64,000 nucleotides of DNA from Bradyrhizobium betae (GTDB lineage Bacteria > Pseudomonadota > Alphaproteobacteria > Rhizobiales > Xanthobacteraceae). How positions within the stretch are numbered: the first letter of the stretch is position 1; each line of letters starts with the position of its first letter. Positions 27,783-38,058 of the stretch are shown in pieces. A model generated the notes under the pieces. That model saw nothing but the letters and a program-made list of their open reading frames with translations. It searched no databases and was not told where the DNA came from. The DNA lies in contig NZ_MZXW01000024.1 in assembly GCF_004123905.1 (NCBI RefSeq), forward strand, positions 62,001 through 126,000, in the 5' to 3' direction. A program made the position numbers and the translations under genes.

Positions 27783-28325
27783 TCACATCCCTTCAGGCCC
27801 GCGGCCGATCGCGGCAACGCCGGTGCGCGACACCTCGACAAGGCCGAGCGGGCGCATCAGGTCGATAAACTGGTTGATCTTGTCGGTATTGCCTGTGATC
27901 TCGAACACGAAGCTCTCGGTGGTGGCGTCGATCACGCGCGCGCGGAACGCATCCGCCAGCCGCAGCGCCTCGACGCGGTGCTCGCCCTGCCCGCGCACCT
28001 TGACCATCGCCAGCTCGCGCTCGATCGAGCGCTTGGTCTGGGTCATGTCGACGACGCGGTAGACCGGGATCATGCGGTCGAGCTGGTGCTTGATCTGCTC
28101 GATCACCATCGGCGTGCCCGTGGTGACGATGGTGATGCGCGAGAGATGCTTCTGGCTCTCGGTCTCCGACACCGTGAGGCTCTCGATGTTGTAGCCGCGG
28201 CCCGAGAACAGGCCGATCACGCGCGCGAGCACGCCTGGCTCGTTCTGCACGAGCACCGAGAGCGTATGCGTCTCGTTGGGATCGTGACGCTCCTCGATGA
28301 AATAGGCGGATGCGGGCTGGTTCAT
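27783..28325 (-). CDS. ilvH: Acetolactate synthase small (regulatory) subunit
   Basis: This 180-residue subunit gives the acetohydroxyacid synthase valine feedback control. The N-terminal ACT domain (HTLSVLVQNEPGVLARVIGLFSGRGYNIESL, residues 19-49) and the C-terminal ALS_ss domain are complete. ATG 28325 (MNQPASAYF) has GAGGGG upstream at good distance. The gene order is ilvI - dehydratase - ilvH - methyltransferase, all leftward. Confidence 0.95.
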   Translation of the reverse strand: MNQPASAYFIEERHDPNETHTLSVLVQNEPGVLARVIGLFSGRGYNIESLTVSETESQKHLSRITIVTTGTPMVIEQIKHQLDRMIPVYRVVDMTQTKRSIERELAMVKVRGQGEHRVEALRLADAFRARVIDATTESFVFEITGNTDKINQFIDLMRPLGLVEVSRTGVAAIGRGPEGM

Positions 28326-28348
28326 TGTCGTCCCCTCTTGTCTCTTCT

Positions 28349-29320
28349 TCACGCCATCGCGAGCGCGTCCGTTCCGACCCAACGGCGGAACAGATCGAAA
28401 TCGATATTGCCGCCGGACAGCACGAGACCGACGCGCTTGCCCGACAGTTTGGTCTTTTCCTGAAGCGCCGCGGCGAGCGCGGCGGCGCCGGCGCCTTCGG
28501 CGAGATTATGCGTATCGGTCCAGTACGCACGGATCGCGGCCGCAACCTCAGCATCGGTGACCTGCACAATGCGCGAGGCGCCCTTGCGGATCAGCGCGAG
28601 CGCATTCGCATCAGGAATGCGCGTCGCCATGCCGTCCGCGAGCGTATTGGCCGTCTCGGTCGTCACGATTTGGCCTGCCGCGAATGACAGCGCATAGGAC
28701 GGTGCTTCCGTTGACTGCACGCCGACGATCTCGGTCTTCAGGCCGAGCAGGTCGCGCGCCATGATGCAGCCGCAGATGCCGGAGCCCTGCCCGATCGGCA
28801 CGTAGAGAATGCCGAGATCGGGCGCAGAGCGAAACAGTTCGAGCGCGTAGGTTGCAACGCCCAGCACCAGGTCCGGGTGGAACGACGGCACCATATGAAG
28901 GCCCGCGAACTGCGCGCGGCGCTCGGCTTCCTCGCGCGCGGCCTGAAAGTCCTCGCCATGCTCGACGAGCTCGGCGCCAAACGCCTTCATCGCTCTGTTC
29001 TTCTCGACCGAGTTGCCTGATGGCACGTAGATCACCGCCGGCACGCCGTGGCGGCTCGCGGCAAACGCCAGGCTCTGGCCGTGATTGCCTCGCGTCGCCG
29101 AGATGATGCCCGGAATGTTCGGCCGCTCGCGCTTCAGCCGATCGAGATAGACCAGCCCGCCGCGCACCTTGAAGGCGCCGATCGGCGTGTGGTTCTCGTG
29201 CTTGACCACGACTTCGGTGCCGAGTCGCCCGGCGAGCAAAGGCCAGCCGCGTGCCGGCGTTGCCGGCACCGCCTGCCCCACGATCGCATGCGCGCGCTCG
29301 AGCTCCGTCAGGTCGAACAT
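28349..29320 (-). CDS. PLP-dependent threonine/serine dehydratase-like enzyme
   Basis: This 323-residue fold-type II PLP enzyme has the lysine motif HTPIGAFKVRGGLVYL (residues ~44-59), the phosphate/substrate loop ATRGNHGQSLAFA and the C-terminal LSGGNIDFD. The sequence fits short, ACT-less threonine dehydratases that make 2-oxobutyrate, which feeds the isoleucine branch of the acetolactate synthase flanking it. Other fold-type II activities (serine or hydroxyaspartate dehydratase, racemase) cannot be excluded. It lies 4 bases after ilvI and 23 bases before ilvH, so it is co-transcribed with both subunits. Confidence 0.85.
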   Translation of the reverse strand: MFDLTELERAHAIVGQAVPATPARGWPLLAGRLGTEVVVKHENHTPIGAFKVRGGLVYLDRLKRERPNIPGIISATRGNHGQSLAFAASRHGVPAVIYVPSGNSVEKNRAMKAFGAELVEHGEDFQAAREEAERRAQFAGLHMVPSFHPDLVLGVATYALELFRSAPDLGILYVPIGQGSGICGCIMARDLLGLKTEIVGVQSTEAPSYALSFAAGQIVTTETANTLADGMATRIPDANALALIRKGASRIVQVTDAEVAAAIRAYWTDTHNLAEGAGAAALAAALQEKTKLSGKRVGLVLSGGNIDFDLFRRWVGTDALAMA

Positions 29321-29324
29321 GGCG

Positions 29325-31100
<1,776 letters not shown>

Positions 31101-31153
31101 TGGCTTGCTCCGGATGCGCTGTTGCCAGCGGCTTCGTTCGTGTCGGGTTCGGG

Positions 31154-31237
31154 AAATAAAAAAGGCCCCGAAGAGGGACCCTGCACACCGCCTGTCATGT
31201 GGATGGCAGCTAGCCACCCCCGGCGGTGTGCCTGGGT
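31154..31237 (-). promoter_or_regulatory. Transcription attenuator of the ilvI operon
   Basis: Transcribed leftward, GGGTCCC and GGGGCC (31164-31182) form a short hairpin with one G-U pair, followed by a U-rich run (TTTTTTATTT, 31163-31154): an intrinsic terminator 54 bases before ilvI. Just upstream, GGCGGTGTGC (31183-31192) can pair with GCACACCGCC (31222-31231) in the leader reading frame, extended by GGGT/ACCC pairing that takes part of the terminator arm. These exclusive pairings, together with the leader peptide at 31210-31275, make a two-state ribosome-mediated attenuator. Confidence 0.85.
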
Positions 31238-31275
31238 ACGACGGCGATAAGGAGTTTGGTAATAATGTTGCGCAT
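31210..31275 (-). CDS. ilv leader peptide
   Basis: This is a 21-codon open frame starting ATG 31275 and ending TAG 31210. The first 13 residues are MRNIITKLLIAVV, so positions 4-13 hold three Ile, two Leu and two Val codons: the amino acids made by the operon it precedes. The last third (PRH.. then Gly-rich) overlaps one arm of the antiterminator. A ribosome slowed at Ile/Leu/Val codons would leave the downstream antiterminator free to form, and one reaching the stop would allow termination. AGGAGTTTGG-like purine-rich sequence in the complementary strand is not used; its own RBS is weak. Confidence 0.8.
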   Translation of the reverse strand: MRNIITKLLIAVVPRHTAGGG

Positions 31276-31429
31276 GACGGACGCTCGGCTTCCCAAAGGT
31301 TGCGCGAAACATAGCGACCAAAGCCCCGATGTCAAGGCAAAGCGGTCGTTCCCGCGCGATTTCGGCAGTGTAGCGATGTTCCCGGAGTTCGGCGAGCGGT
31401 AAATGCGGGAGCGCCGGCACAAAAGCGCG

Positions 31430-32386
31430 TCATCCGGGGTCCTGGGCCGCGTTGACGATGGCAGCAAGCCAGCCCCTCGCCTCCTCCGGCTTCACCCATT
31501 CGAACTCCGGCAATTGGTGCCGGAACCAGGTGAATTGCCGCTTGGCGTAGTGACGGGTGTCGGCCCTGCCGATCGTTGCCGCCTCGTCCAGGCTGAGCTC
31601 GCCGCGCAAATGCCGGATCAGGGCCGGCACGCCATGGGCCTTCATGGCCGGCAAGAGCGGGTCGAGGTGTCTGGCGGCGAGACGCTCGACCTCCCTCAAG
31701 GCGCCGGAGCCGAGCATGGCGTCGAAGCGGGCGTCGATGCGGGCATAGAGCTCGTCGCGCTCGGGGGCGAGGAACACCGCGCGAAAACTGTCCTTTGGCA
31801 GCAAGGGCGGCTGGCCCTCGCGATGCCAGTCGAGCAGCGAGCGGCCGGTCGCCTCGACCACTTCGAGCGCGCGTGCGATCCGGGTGCGGTCCCGCAGGTT
31901 CAATCGCTCCGCCGCGCGGGAATCGCGCTGCGCGAGTTCCGCATGCAGCGCCTCCACGCCGTTCCGCTCCAGCCGCGCGCGCACGTCCTCGCGGACCTCG
32001 GCGGGGATCGGCGGCACCGCAGAGAGACCCGCCGTCAGCGCCTTGAAATAGAGCCCGGTCCCCCCGATGAAGATCGGGAGCCGGCCTTCGGCATGGGCCT
32101 CTTCGAGAGCCTTTACCGCGTCGCTCACCCAGGCGCCGGCCGAGAAGTTCACGGCCGCATCGACATGGCCGTAAAGGCGATGCGGAACGCGCGTCTCATC
32201 GCCATGCGTGGGACGAGCCGTGATGATGCGGAGGTCACGGTAGAGCTGCATGGAATCGGCATTGATGACGGTGCCGCCCGCGCTGAGGGCCAGCTCGAGC
32301 GCCAGCGCCGACTTGCCGCTGGCGGTCGGGCCTGCGATAAGCACGGCCTTGCCAACTTGGCTTCTGCTGACTTGCCCCTCGCTCAC
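31430..32386 (-). CDS. miaA: tRNA dimethylallyltransferase
   Basis: This 318-residue enzyme adds dimethylallyl to adenine-37 of tRNAs reading UNN codons. P-loop IAGPTASGKSALALEL (near residues 16-31), DSMQLYRDL, GGTGLYFKALTAGL and the RQFTWFRHQ tail are family marks. The start is GTG 32386 (SEGQVSRSQVGKAV) with GAGG 6-7 bases upstream; the frame extends without family sequence. The start lies 11 bases from the divergent serB start, so the promoters must lie inside coding sequence. miaA can affect translation of leader peptides, and the ilv leader lies just downstream; any link is speculation. Confidence 0.95.
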   Translation of the reverse strand: MSEGQVSRSQVGKAVLIAGPTASGKSALALELALSAGGTVINADSMQLYRDLRIITARPTHGDETRVPHRLYGHVDAAVNFSAGAWVSDAVKALEEAHAEGRLPIFIGGTGLYFKALTAGLSAVPPIPAEVREDVRARLERNGVEALHAELAQRDSRAAERLNLRDRTRIARALEVVEATGRSLLDWHREGQPPLLPKDSFRAVFLAPERDELYARIDARFDAMLGSGALREVERLAARHLDPLLPAMKAHGVPALIRHLRGELSLDEAATIGRADTRHYAKRQFTWFRHQLPEFEWVKPEEARGWLAAIVNAAQDPG

Positions 32387-32397
32387 GAAAACCTCAA

Positions 32398-33303
32398 ATG
32401 TCCCTCGTCGCCACGCTGATCTGCCATCCCGATAGTCCCGCGCTCGACTCGACCATCGTCGACGGCGCCCGCGCCGTGCTGCCTCAGGCCGCTCCCGCGC
32501 ACTGGCTATTCGACGGGGTTGCGGTCGACATCCCCTTCGGCGCCGACAGTAACCTCGAAGGCGACCGTCACGCCATCGAACAGCGGTTGCGCGAGCTGCG
32601 CGGCGACCTGCCGATCGACATCGTGGTGCAGCCAACAGGCGTCCGGCGCAAGAAGCTTTTTCTCGCCGACATGGATTCCACCATGATCGGCCAGGAATGC
32701 ATCGACGAGCTCGCCGATCTCGTCGGGATGAAGGCCCATGTCGCCGGCATCACCGAACGGGCGATGCGCGGCGAGATCGAGTTCGAGCCAGCGCTACGCG
32801 AACGCGTCGCGCTGCTGAAGGATCTTCCTGCCAGCGTGGTCGACGAAGTCCTGGCCAAGCGCATCACGCTGACCCCGGGTGGCCGCGCACTGGTCGCGAC
32901 CATGCGCGCCCATGGCGCCTATACCTGCCTCGTCTCCGGCGGCTTCACGCTGTTCACCAGCGCGGTCGCCGCAAAAATCGGCTTTCAGGAGAACCGCGCG
33001 AACGAGCTCGTCGTGCGCGACGGCAAGTTCACCGGCGAGGTGAAGGAGCCGATTTTGGGCCGCGCGGCCAAGCTTGCCACGCTGGTGGATCTGATGGAGT
33101 CATTCGATCTCGACGACATCGACTCGGTCGTGGTCGGCGACGGCGCCAATGACCTTGCGATGATCCAGGCCGCGGGGCTGGGCGTGGCGTATCACGCCAA
33201 GCCGGCGGTTGCCGCTGCGGCGGCGGCGCGGATCGATCATGGCGATCTCACCGCGCTGCTTTATGCGCAGGGCTATCGGCGCGAGGAGTTTGTGGAGGGG
33301 TAG
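32398..33303 (+). CDS. serB: Phosphoserine phosphatase
   Basis: This 301-residue HAD enzyme makes serine from phosphoserine in the last step of serine synthesis. The catalytic motif DMDST (FLADMDSTMIGQECIDELAD) is at about residues 91-95. The conserved TPG(G) and SGGFTLFT regions and the late GDGANDLAMI metal motif are all present. An N-terminal ~80-residue domain (ACT-like) precedes it. No good Shine-Dalgarno precedes the ATG, consistent with the very short divergent gap to miaA (leaderless or weak start possible). Confidence 0.95.
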   Translation: MSLVATLICHPDSPALDSTIVDGARAVLPQAAPAHWLFDGVAVDIPFGADSNLEGDRHAIEQRLRELRGDLPIDIVVQPTGVRRKKLFLADMDSTMIGQECIDELADLVGMKAHVAGITERAMRGEIEFEPALRERVALLKDLPASVVDEVLAKRITLTPGGRALVATMRAHGAYTCLVSGGFTLFTSAVAAKIGFQENRANELVVRDGKFTGEVKEPILGRAAKLATLVDLMESFDLDDIDSVVVGDGANDLAMIQAAGLGVAYHAKPAVAAAAAARIDHGDLTALLYAQGYRREEFVEG

Positions 33304-33313
33304 CCTCTTCTCC

Positions 33314-33419
33314 GCTGTCATGCCCCGCGAAGGCGGGGCATCCAGTACGCCGCGCCCTCTCCGTATCCTCGCACTGTCTCTGGAATACTGGATCACCCGC
33401 ATTCGCGGGTGATGACAGC
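33314..33419. repeat. Palindromic intergenic repeat between serB and degP
   Basis: The outer arms GCTGTCATG and the complementary CATGACAGC-type end (GATGACAGC at 33411-33419) enclose GCCCCGCGAAGGCGGGGC and CACCCGCATTCGCGGGTG hairpins and a TCCAGTA / TACTGGA pair. It lies between convergent genes (stops 33303 and 33446), so it could end both transcripts. It is a dispersed repeat typical of Bradyrhizobium. Confidence 0.75.
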
Positions 33420-33445
33420 TGAGTATGGGGCTAAACGCAGCGCGC

Positions 33446-34939
33446 CTACTGCACGCTCAGCGCCACGAAGCGCAGCTCGCCGTCGGCATTCGACACCAGC
33501 AGCAGCACCGACTTCTTGCCGTCCTTCTTGAGCTGGTCGACGCGCTTCTGGATGTCGGCGCCGCTGGAGACAGCCTCCTGCGCCACCTCGACGATGACGT
33601 CGCCGGCGGAGAGGCGCTTCTCGGCAGCGTCCGAATTGGCGTCGACATTGGTGACGACCACGCCCTTGACGCTCTCCTTGATCTTGTAGCGCGAGCGCAG
33701 ATCCTTGTTCAGCGCCGCCAGATCGAGGCCGAGCGCCTTCTGCGTCACCGGCTTCTCGGGCGCCGGCTCGTCGGTCTTCACCGCGGCCTGCACCTTGTCC
33801 GGATCCTGGAGGCGGCCGAGCGTGACCTTCTTGGTCTGCTCCTCGCCCTTGCGGATGATAATGACGTCGACTTCCTTGCCGACCGCGGTGTCGGCGACGA
33901 CGCGGGAGAGATCCTTGGGGTCCTTGACGTCCTTGCCGTCGAACTTGACGACGACGTCGCCGGGCTCGATGCCGGCGGGCTTCGCCGGGCCCTTGTCGTC
34001 GACGCCGGCGACCAGCGCGCCGCGTGGCGGCTTGATGTTGAGGCTCTCGGCGATCTCGTCGGTGACGCTCTGGATGCGCACGCCGAGCCAGCCGCGGCGC
34101 AGTTCGCCGAACTGGCGGAGCTGGTCGACGACACCCGCGACCGTCTTCGACGGCACGGCGAAGCCGATGCCGATCGAGCCGCCCGAGGGCGAGATGATCA
34201 GCGTGTTGACGCCGATCACATCGCCATCGAGATTGAACAGCGGGCCGCCGGAATTGCCGCGATTGATCGATGCGTCGGTCTGGATATAGCTGTCATACGG
34301 CCCGGAAGAGATGTCACGGTTCTTGGCCGAGACGATGCCGGCCGTCACCGTGCCCCCCAGGCTGAACGGGTTGCCGATCGCGACGACCCAGTCGCCGAGG
34401 CGCAGCTTGTCGCTATCGCCGAACTTCACCGAAACAAGCGGCTTCGGCGGCTTGAACTTCAGCACGGCGAGGTCAGTCTTCTTGTCGACGCCGATCAGCT
34501 CGGCCTTGATCTTGGTGCCGTCGTTGAGGATGACGTTGATCTCGTCGGCGTCCGCGATGACGTGGTTGTTGGTGACGACGACGCCCGATGTGTCGATGAT
34601 GAAGCCCGAGCCGAGCGAATTGGTCTTTTTCGGCGGACCGTTGTCGCCGCCCTTGCTGCCGCCGCCGGGACCCCGGCGGTTCTTGAAGAAGTCGTCGAAG
34701 AACTCCTCGAAGGGCGAGCCGGGTGGCAGTTGCGGCATGGCGTTGCTGCCGCCGCCCTTGGCTTCGACGGTCTGCGAGGTCGAGATGTTGACGACCGCGT
34801 CGATCACCTTCTCGGCGACATCGGCGATGCCCTCCGGTCCGCGCGCCTGAGCCGGCGTGCCGAACGCGCTGAAAGCACCGACGGCGAGCGCGGCCAGCCC
34901 TAAGCGCAAGCGGGACGGGGCAATGATGGCTGCGGTCAT
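33446..34939 (-). CDS. degP: Do-family periplasmic serine protease (DegP/HtrA)
   Basis: This 497-residue protein has a signal peptide (residues 1-32), trypsin-like domain and two PDZ domains. The catalytic triad is visible: His in TNNHVIADADE, Asp in KTDLAVLKF, Ser in SINRGNSGGPLFN. PDZ1 follows VRIQSVTDEIAESLNI and PDZ2 is C-terminal. A Gly-rich insert (RRGPGGGSKGGDNG) sits between the N-terminal extension and the protease body; this is the LA-loop region. It belongs to the hflK-hflC-DUF2065-degP cluster that performs membrane protein quality control. Roughly 140 bases separate it from DUF2065. Confidence 0.94.
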   Translation of the reverse strand: MTAAIIAPSRLRLGLAALAVGAFSAFGTPAQARGPEGIADVAEKVIDAVVNISTSQTVEAKGGGSNAMPQLPPGSPFEEFFDDFFKNRRGPGGGSKGGDNGPPKKTNSLGSGFIIDTSGVVVTNNHVIADADEINVILNDGTKIKAELIGVDKKTDLAVLKFKPPKPLVSVKFGDSDKLRLGDWVVAIGNPFSLGGTVTAGIVSAKNRDISSGPYDSYIQTDASINRGNSGGPLFNLDGDVIGVNTLIISPSGGSIGIGFAVPSKTVAGVVDQLRQFGELRRGWLGVRIQSVTDEIAESLNIKPPRGALVAGVDDKGPAKPAGIEPGDVVVKFDGKDVKDPKDLSRVVADTAVGKEVDVIIIRKGEEQTKKVTLGRLQDPDKVQAAVKTDEPAPEKPVTQKALGLDLAALNKDLRSRYKIKESVKGVVVTNVDANSDAAEKRLSAGDVIVEVAQEAVSSGADIQKRVDQLKKDGKKSVLLLVSNADGELRFVALSVQ

Positions 34940-35081
34940 TGGTATCTCCAGAAAAAAGATTCGGCGCCAGACTGCGCTCGAACGGGGGGACGGCGCAAGC
35001 GCGGACCTTAACGGGCCTCATGACCCGCATAATATGGCCAAAAACCGGCCTCTCGCCTTCACTTTGGCGTTGGCGCGACGC

Positions 35082-35288
35082 TTAAATCGGACGGCGCATC
35101 ACCCAGATCAGGATCAGGCCGGCTACCGCTGAACTGATCCCGACCACCCGCAGGACATTGTCCGGCGTGGCGATGGCGCTCTTCATGGCCTTGCGCATCC
35201 AGTTCGGACTTGCCGCGAACATCAGGCCTTCCAGCACGAACAGGATGCCCAAGCCGATGAGGAAGTCGGCGAACGCAATGGACCTCAT
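35082..35288 (-). CDS. DUF2065 family small membrane protein
   Basis: This 68-residue protein has two hydrophobic helices with a short polar link (SPNWMRKAMKSAIATPDNVLR). The family is regularly found between hflC and degP in alpha- and gammaproteobacteria, as here, but has no established function. It follows hflC by 71 bases on the same strand. Confidence 0.9.
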   Translation of the reverse strand: MRSIAFADFLIGLGILFVLEGLMFAASPNWMRKAMKSAIATPDNVLRVVGISSAVAGLILIWVMRRPI

Positions 35289-35359
35289 CGGATTGGAACC
35301 TTCCCTTGTGCTGTTCTTGTCTGGACGAAGGGCGGCCAGACCGGCCGCCCCTGTCTAGC

Positions 35360-36256
35360 CTACGGCTTCGCCGGCGTCGCGGTCGACGTCTTGCCGGACG
35401 GGTTACCAAAGAACCGGAAGAAATCCGAGTCCGGCCGCAGCAGGAAGCGGGTGTCGCTCGACTTCATCCCAGTCTCATAGGCGGCCATCGACCGGTAGAA
35501 GGCGAAGAAGTCGGCATCCTTGCCGTAGGCTTCCGCAAACAGGCGGTTGCGTTCGGCATCGCCCACACCGCGGGTCTGCTCGGCCTGCGACCTCGCTTCC
35601 GCCTCGATCACGGTCGCCTCACGGTCGGCCTTGGAGCGGATTTCCTGGGCCTTCTGGCCGCCCTGCGCGCGGAACTCGGCGGCTTCGCGCTCGCGCTCCG
35701 TCTTCATACGCAGATAGACCGCCTGGCTGTTCTGCTCCGGCAGATCGGCGCGCCTGATACGGACGTCGACGACCTGGATGCCGTAGCCGTCGGCCTCGCG
35801 ATCGAGCTGGTCGCGGATGCGCTGCATCAGCTTCTCGCGATCGTCCCGCACCACGTTGATGAAGGTGACCTCGCCGAGCACGCGGCGCAGCGCTGCGTTC
35901 AGGAGCGTGGTGAGCTGGATGTTGGCGGCCTGGATCGAGCCGACGCTCTGATAGAAGCGCAGCGCGTCCTTGATGCGGTAACGCGCGAAGGCGTCGACCA
36001 CGAGCCGCTTCTGATCGGACGCGATCGCTTCCTGCGACGGGTTCTCCAGATCGAGGATCCGATTGTCGATGTTGATCACCGAATTCCACGGCGCCTTGAA
36101 GTGCAGGCCGGGATCGGTGACGACGTCGACGGGCTTGCCGAATTGCAGCACGATGGTCTGCTCGGTCTGTTGCACCGTGAACAGTGACATGTAGCCGACG
36201 ATCACGACGAGCAGGAGGGCGAGCAGCGTGACGATACCTGTGACCGGAGACCTCAT
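35360..36256 (-). CDS. hflC: Protease modulator HflC
   Basis: This 298-residue protein has one N-terminal membrane helix and a periplasmic SPFH/band-7 domain (KFAPWN-like region followed by DNRILDLENPSQEAI). A coiled-coil region with ERERAEFRAQGGQKAQEIRSKADREATVIEAEARSQA follows (exact repeats not inspected). HflC with HflK forms the complex that regulates FtsH. It starts in an ATGA overlap with the hflK stop. Confidence 0.95.
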   Translation of the reverse strand: MRSPVTGIVTLLALLLVVIVGYMSLFTVQQTEQTIVLQFGKPVDVVTDPGLHFKAPWNSVINIDNRILDLENPSQEAIASDQKRLVVDAFARYRIKDALRFYQSVGSIQAANIQLTTLLNAALRRVLGEVTFINVVRDDREKLMQRIRDQLDREADGYGIQVVDVRIRRADLPEQNSQAVYLRMKTEREREAAEFRAQGGQKAQEIRSKADREATVIEAEARSQAEQTRGVGDAERNRLFAEAYGKDADFFAFYRSMAAYETGMKSSDTRFLLRPDSDFFRFFGNPSGKTSTATPAKP

Positions 36257-37389
36257 CGGTTGCCTCCGCTCGAGGGCTGACCGGTGGTAGGCGGCCGCTT
36301 GGTCGTCAATTCGCTCAGCGGCAGATAAGGCACGACACCCTGGCCCGAGGGGCCGCCGTCATAGACGAGCTTGTCGGCACCGCCGAGCACACGCTCCATC
36401 GTCTCCAGATAGATACGTTCACGCGTCACGTCGGGCGCCTTCTTGTATTCTTCGTACACCTTCAGAAAGCGCGCGCTCTGGCCCTTGGCCTCGGCAACCG
36501 TCTGCTCCCGGTAGCCTTCGGCGGCCTGCAGTATCTGCGCGGCACGTCCGCGGGCCTGCGGCACGACCTGGTTGGCGTAGGTCTGCGCCTCGTTTTGCAA
36601 CTGCTCGAGATTGGCGCGCGCCGCCTGGACGTCACGGAACGCAGCGATCACGTCGCCGGGCGGGTCGACCTTCTGCATCTGCACCTGGGTAATGAGAATG
36701 CCGGAGCCGTAGGCGTCGAGCGTCTTCTGCATCAACTCCTGCACATTCTGCTCGGTCACGTTTCGCGCGCCGGTCAGGATCGGCTGAATTTGCGATCTGC
36801 CGATCACCTCGCGCATCGCGCTCTCGGCGACCGCCTTCACGGTGCCTTCGGGATTCTGGATGTTGAACAGGAAGTTGCCCACGCCGTTCGGCTTGATGCG
36901 CCACAACACGGTGAAGTCGACGTCGACGATGTTCTCGTCGCCGGTCAGCATCAGGCTCTCTTCCGGCACGTCACGAATGGAGCGGCCGCGCCGCGCCGGA
37001 TCGTCGATCAGCGTCATGCCAATGGAGAGCGTGTTGACGCGTAGCGCCTTCGGCAACAGCACCGTCTCGATCGGATAGGGCAAATGATAGTTCAGGCCCG
37101 GGTCCACGGTGCGCACGTGCTTGCCGAAGCGCAGCACGACGCCCTGTTCTTCAGACTGCACCCTGAAGAAGCCCGACAGCAGCCAGAACGCGAGGATGAG
37201 CAGGATGATCAGCGTGATGCCGATACCGGAGAAATAGCCGCCCGGCATGATCTGCTGGAGCCGGTCCTGGCCGCGCCGCAGAAGGTCTTCCAGATCCGGC
37301 GGCCTTGGCCCGACTGGTTGCGGGCCGTTGCCCCATGGTCCCTTCGGACCCGAGCCCCATGGGCCACCGCCCTGATTCTTCCACGGCAT
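36253..37389 (-). CDS. hflK: Protease modulator HflK
   Basis: This 378-residue FtsH modulator starts with a Gly/Pro/Trp-rich cytoplasmic tail (WKNQGGGPWGSGPKGPWG), one membrane helix (residues ~52-74) and a band-7/SPFH domain with coiled coil (QLQNEAQTYANQVVPQARG). The usual HflK-only N-terminal tail distinguishes it from HflC. It is the first gene of the quality-control cluster. The 159 bases to folA hold a small hairpin (CCGAGC-TAA-GCTCGG near 37498-37512) without a U-run. Confidence 0.95.
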   Translation of the reverse strand: MPWKNQGGGPWGSGPKGPWGNGPQPVGPRPPDLEDLLRRGQDRLQQIMPGGYFSGIGITLIILLILAFWLLSGFFRVQSEEQGVVLRFGKHVRTVDPGLNYHLPYPIETVLLPKALRVNTLSIGMTLIDDPARRGRSIRDVPEESLMLTGDENIVDVDFTVLWRIKPNGVGNFLFNIQNPEGTVKAVAESAMREVIGRSQIQPILTGARNVTEQNVQELMQKTLDAYGSGILITQVQMQKVDPPGDVIAAFRDVQAARANLEQLQNEAQTYANQVVPQARGRAAQILQAAEGYREQTVAEAKGQSARFLKVYEEYKKAPDVTRERIYLETMERVLGGADKLVYDGGPSGQGVVPYLPLSELTTKRPPTTGQPSSGGNR

Positions 37390-37548
37390 TCGACGCTCTC
37401 CTCGGCAGACCAGGACTAGAACTAACCCGGCCCGTATTGTCCGGTCCGGCTTTATAGGGGACCGGCAAGTCCCTTACAACGCAGCCCTCGCCGTCCTCCG
37501 AGCTAAGCTCGGGGGCAGAAAAGTCAATGTTAACATTGGCGAAAGCGG

Positions 37549-38058
37549 TTAATGGCGGGACCGCCGACGATATGTCACATAGGAGTAGTCGGCGCTGTCG
37601 TCCGGTCCGGCGGGATGGCGGATACGCGCGACCTCATCCCATTCTGCCTTGTCGATGTCGAAATGCGTGTCGCCTTCCGGGCGCGCATGCACTTCGGTGA
37701 TCTCGAGGCGATCGGCGCGATCGAGCCATTGCCGATAGATCTCGGCACCGCCAATCACGGCGATCTCGGTGACCGAACGCCGCAGGGCATCGCCGCGCGC
37801 CACCGCGCCTGCGGCGGCGGACGATGTCGTGACGATGGCACCCGCGGCGCGATAGGCCGCATCGCGCGTGATGACGATATTGGTGCGGTTGGGCAGCGGC
37901 CGAGGCAGCGACTCGAAGGTCTTGCGGCCCATGATCACGGGCTTGCCGATCGTGAGCGCCTTGAAGCGCGCCATGTCGGATTTCATTCGCCATGGCATCG
38001 CATTGCCGGCGCCGATAACACCGTTCTCCGCAATCGCCACGACGAAGACGATCTCCAT
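37549..38058 (-). CDS. folA: Dihydrofolate reductase
   Basis: This 169-residue DHFR reduces dihydrofolate with NADPH. MEIVFVVAIAENGVIGAGNAMPWRMKSDMARFK starts the fold with the catalytic acidic residue in the WRMKSD segment, then VIMGRKTFESLPRPLPNR and EIAVIGGAEIYRQWL. The ATG at 38058 overlaps the GNAT stop as TGATG; an upstream frame extension of about 110 codons is GNAT shadow. It lies in the thyA - GNAT - folA operon, the classical pairing with thymidylate synthase. Confidence 0.95.
   Translation of the reverse strand: MEIVFVVAIAENGVIGAGNAMPWRMKSDMARFKALTIGKPVIMGRKTFESLPRPLPNRTNIVITRDAAYRAAGAIVTTSSAAAGAVARGDALRRSVTEIAVIGGAEIYRQWLDRADRLEITEVHARPEGDTHFDIDKAEWDEVARIRHPAGPDDSADYSYVTYRRRSRH

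Noticed and set aside
37498..37512. Hairpin CCGAGC-TAA-GCTCGG between folA and hflK as a terminator
   Set aside because: Stem is only six bases, it lacks a U-run on either strand, and its position after a gene start region is not typical of a terminator.
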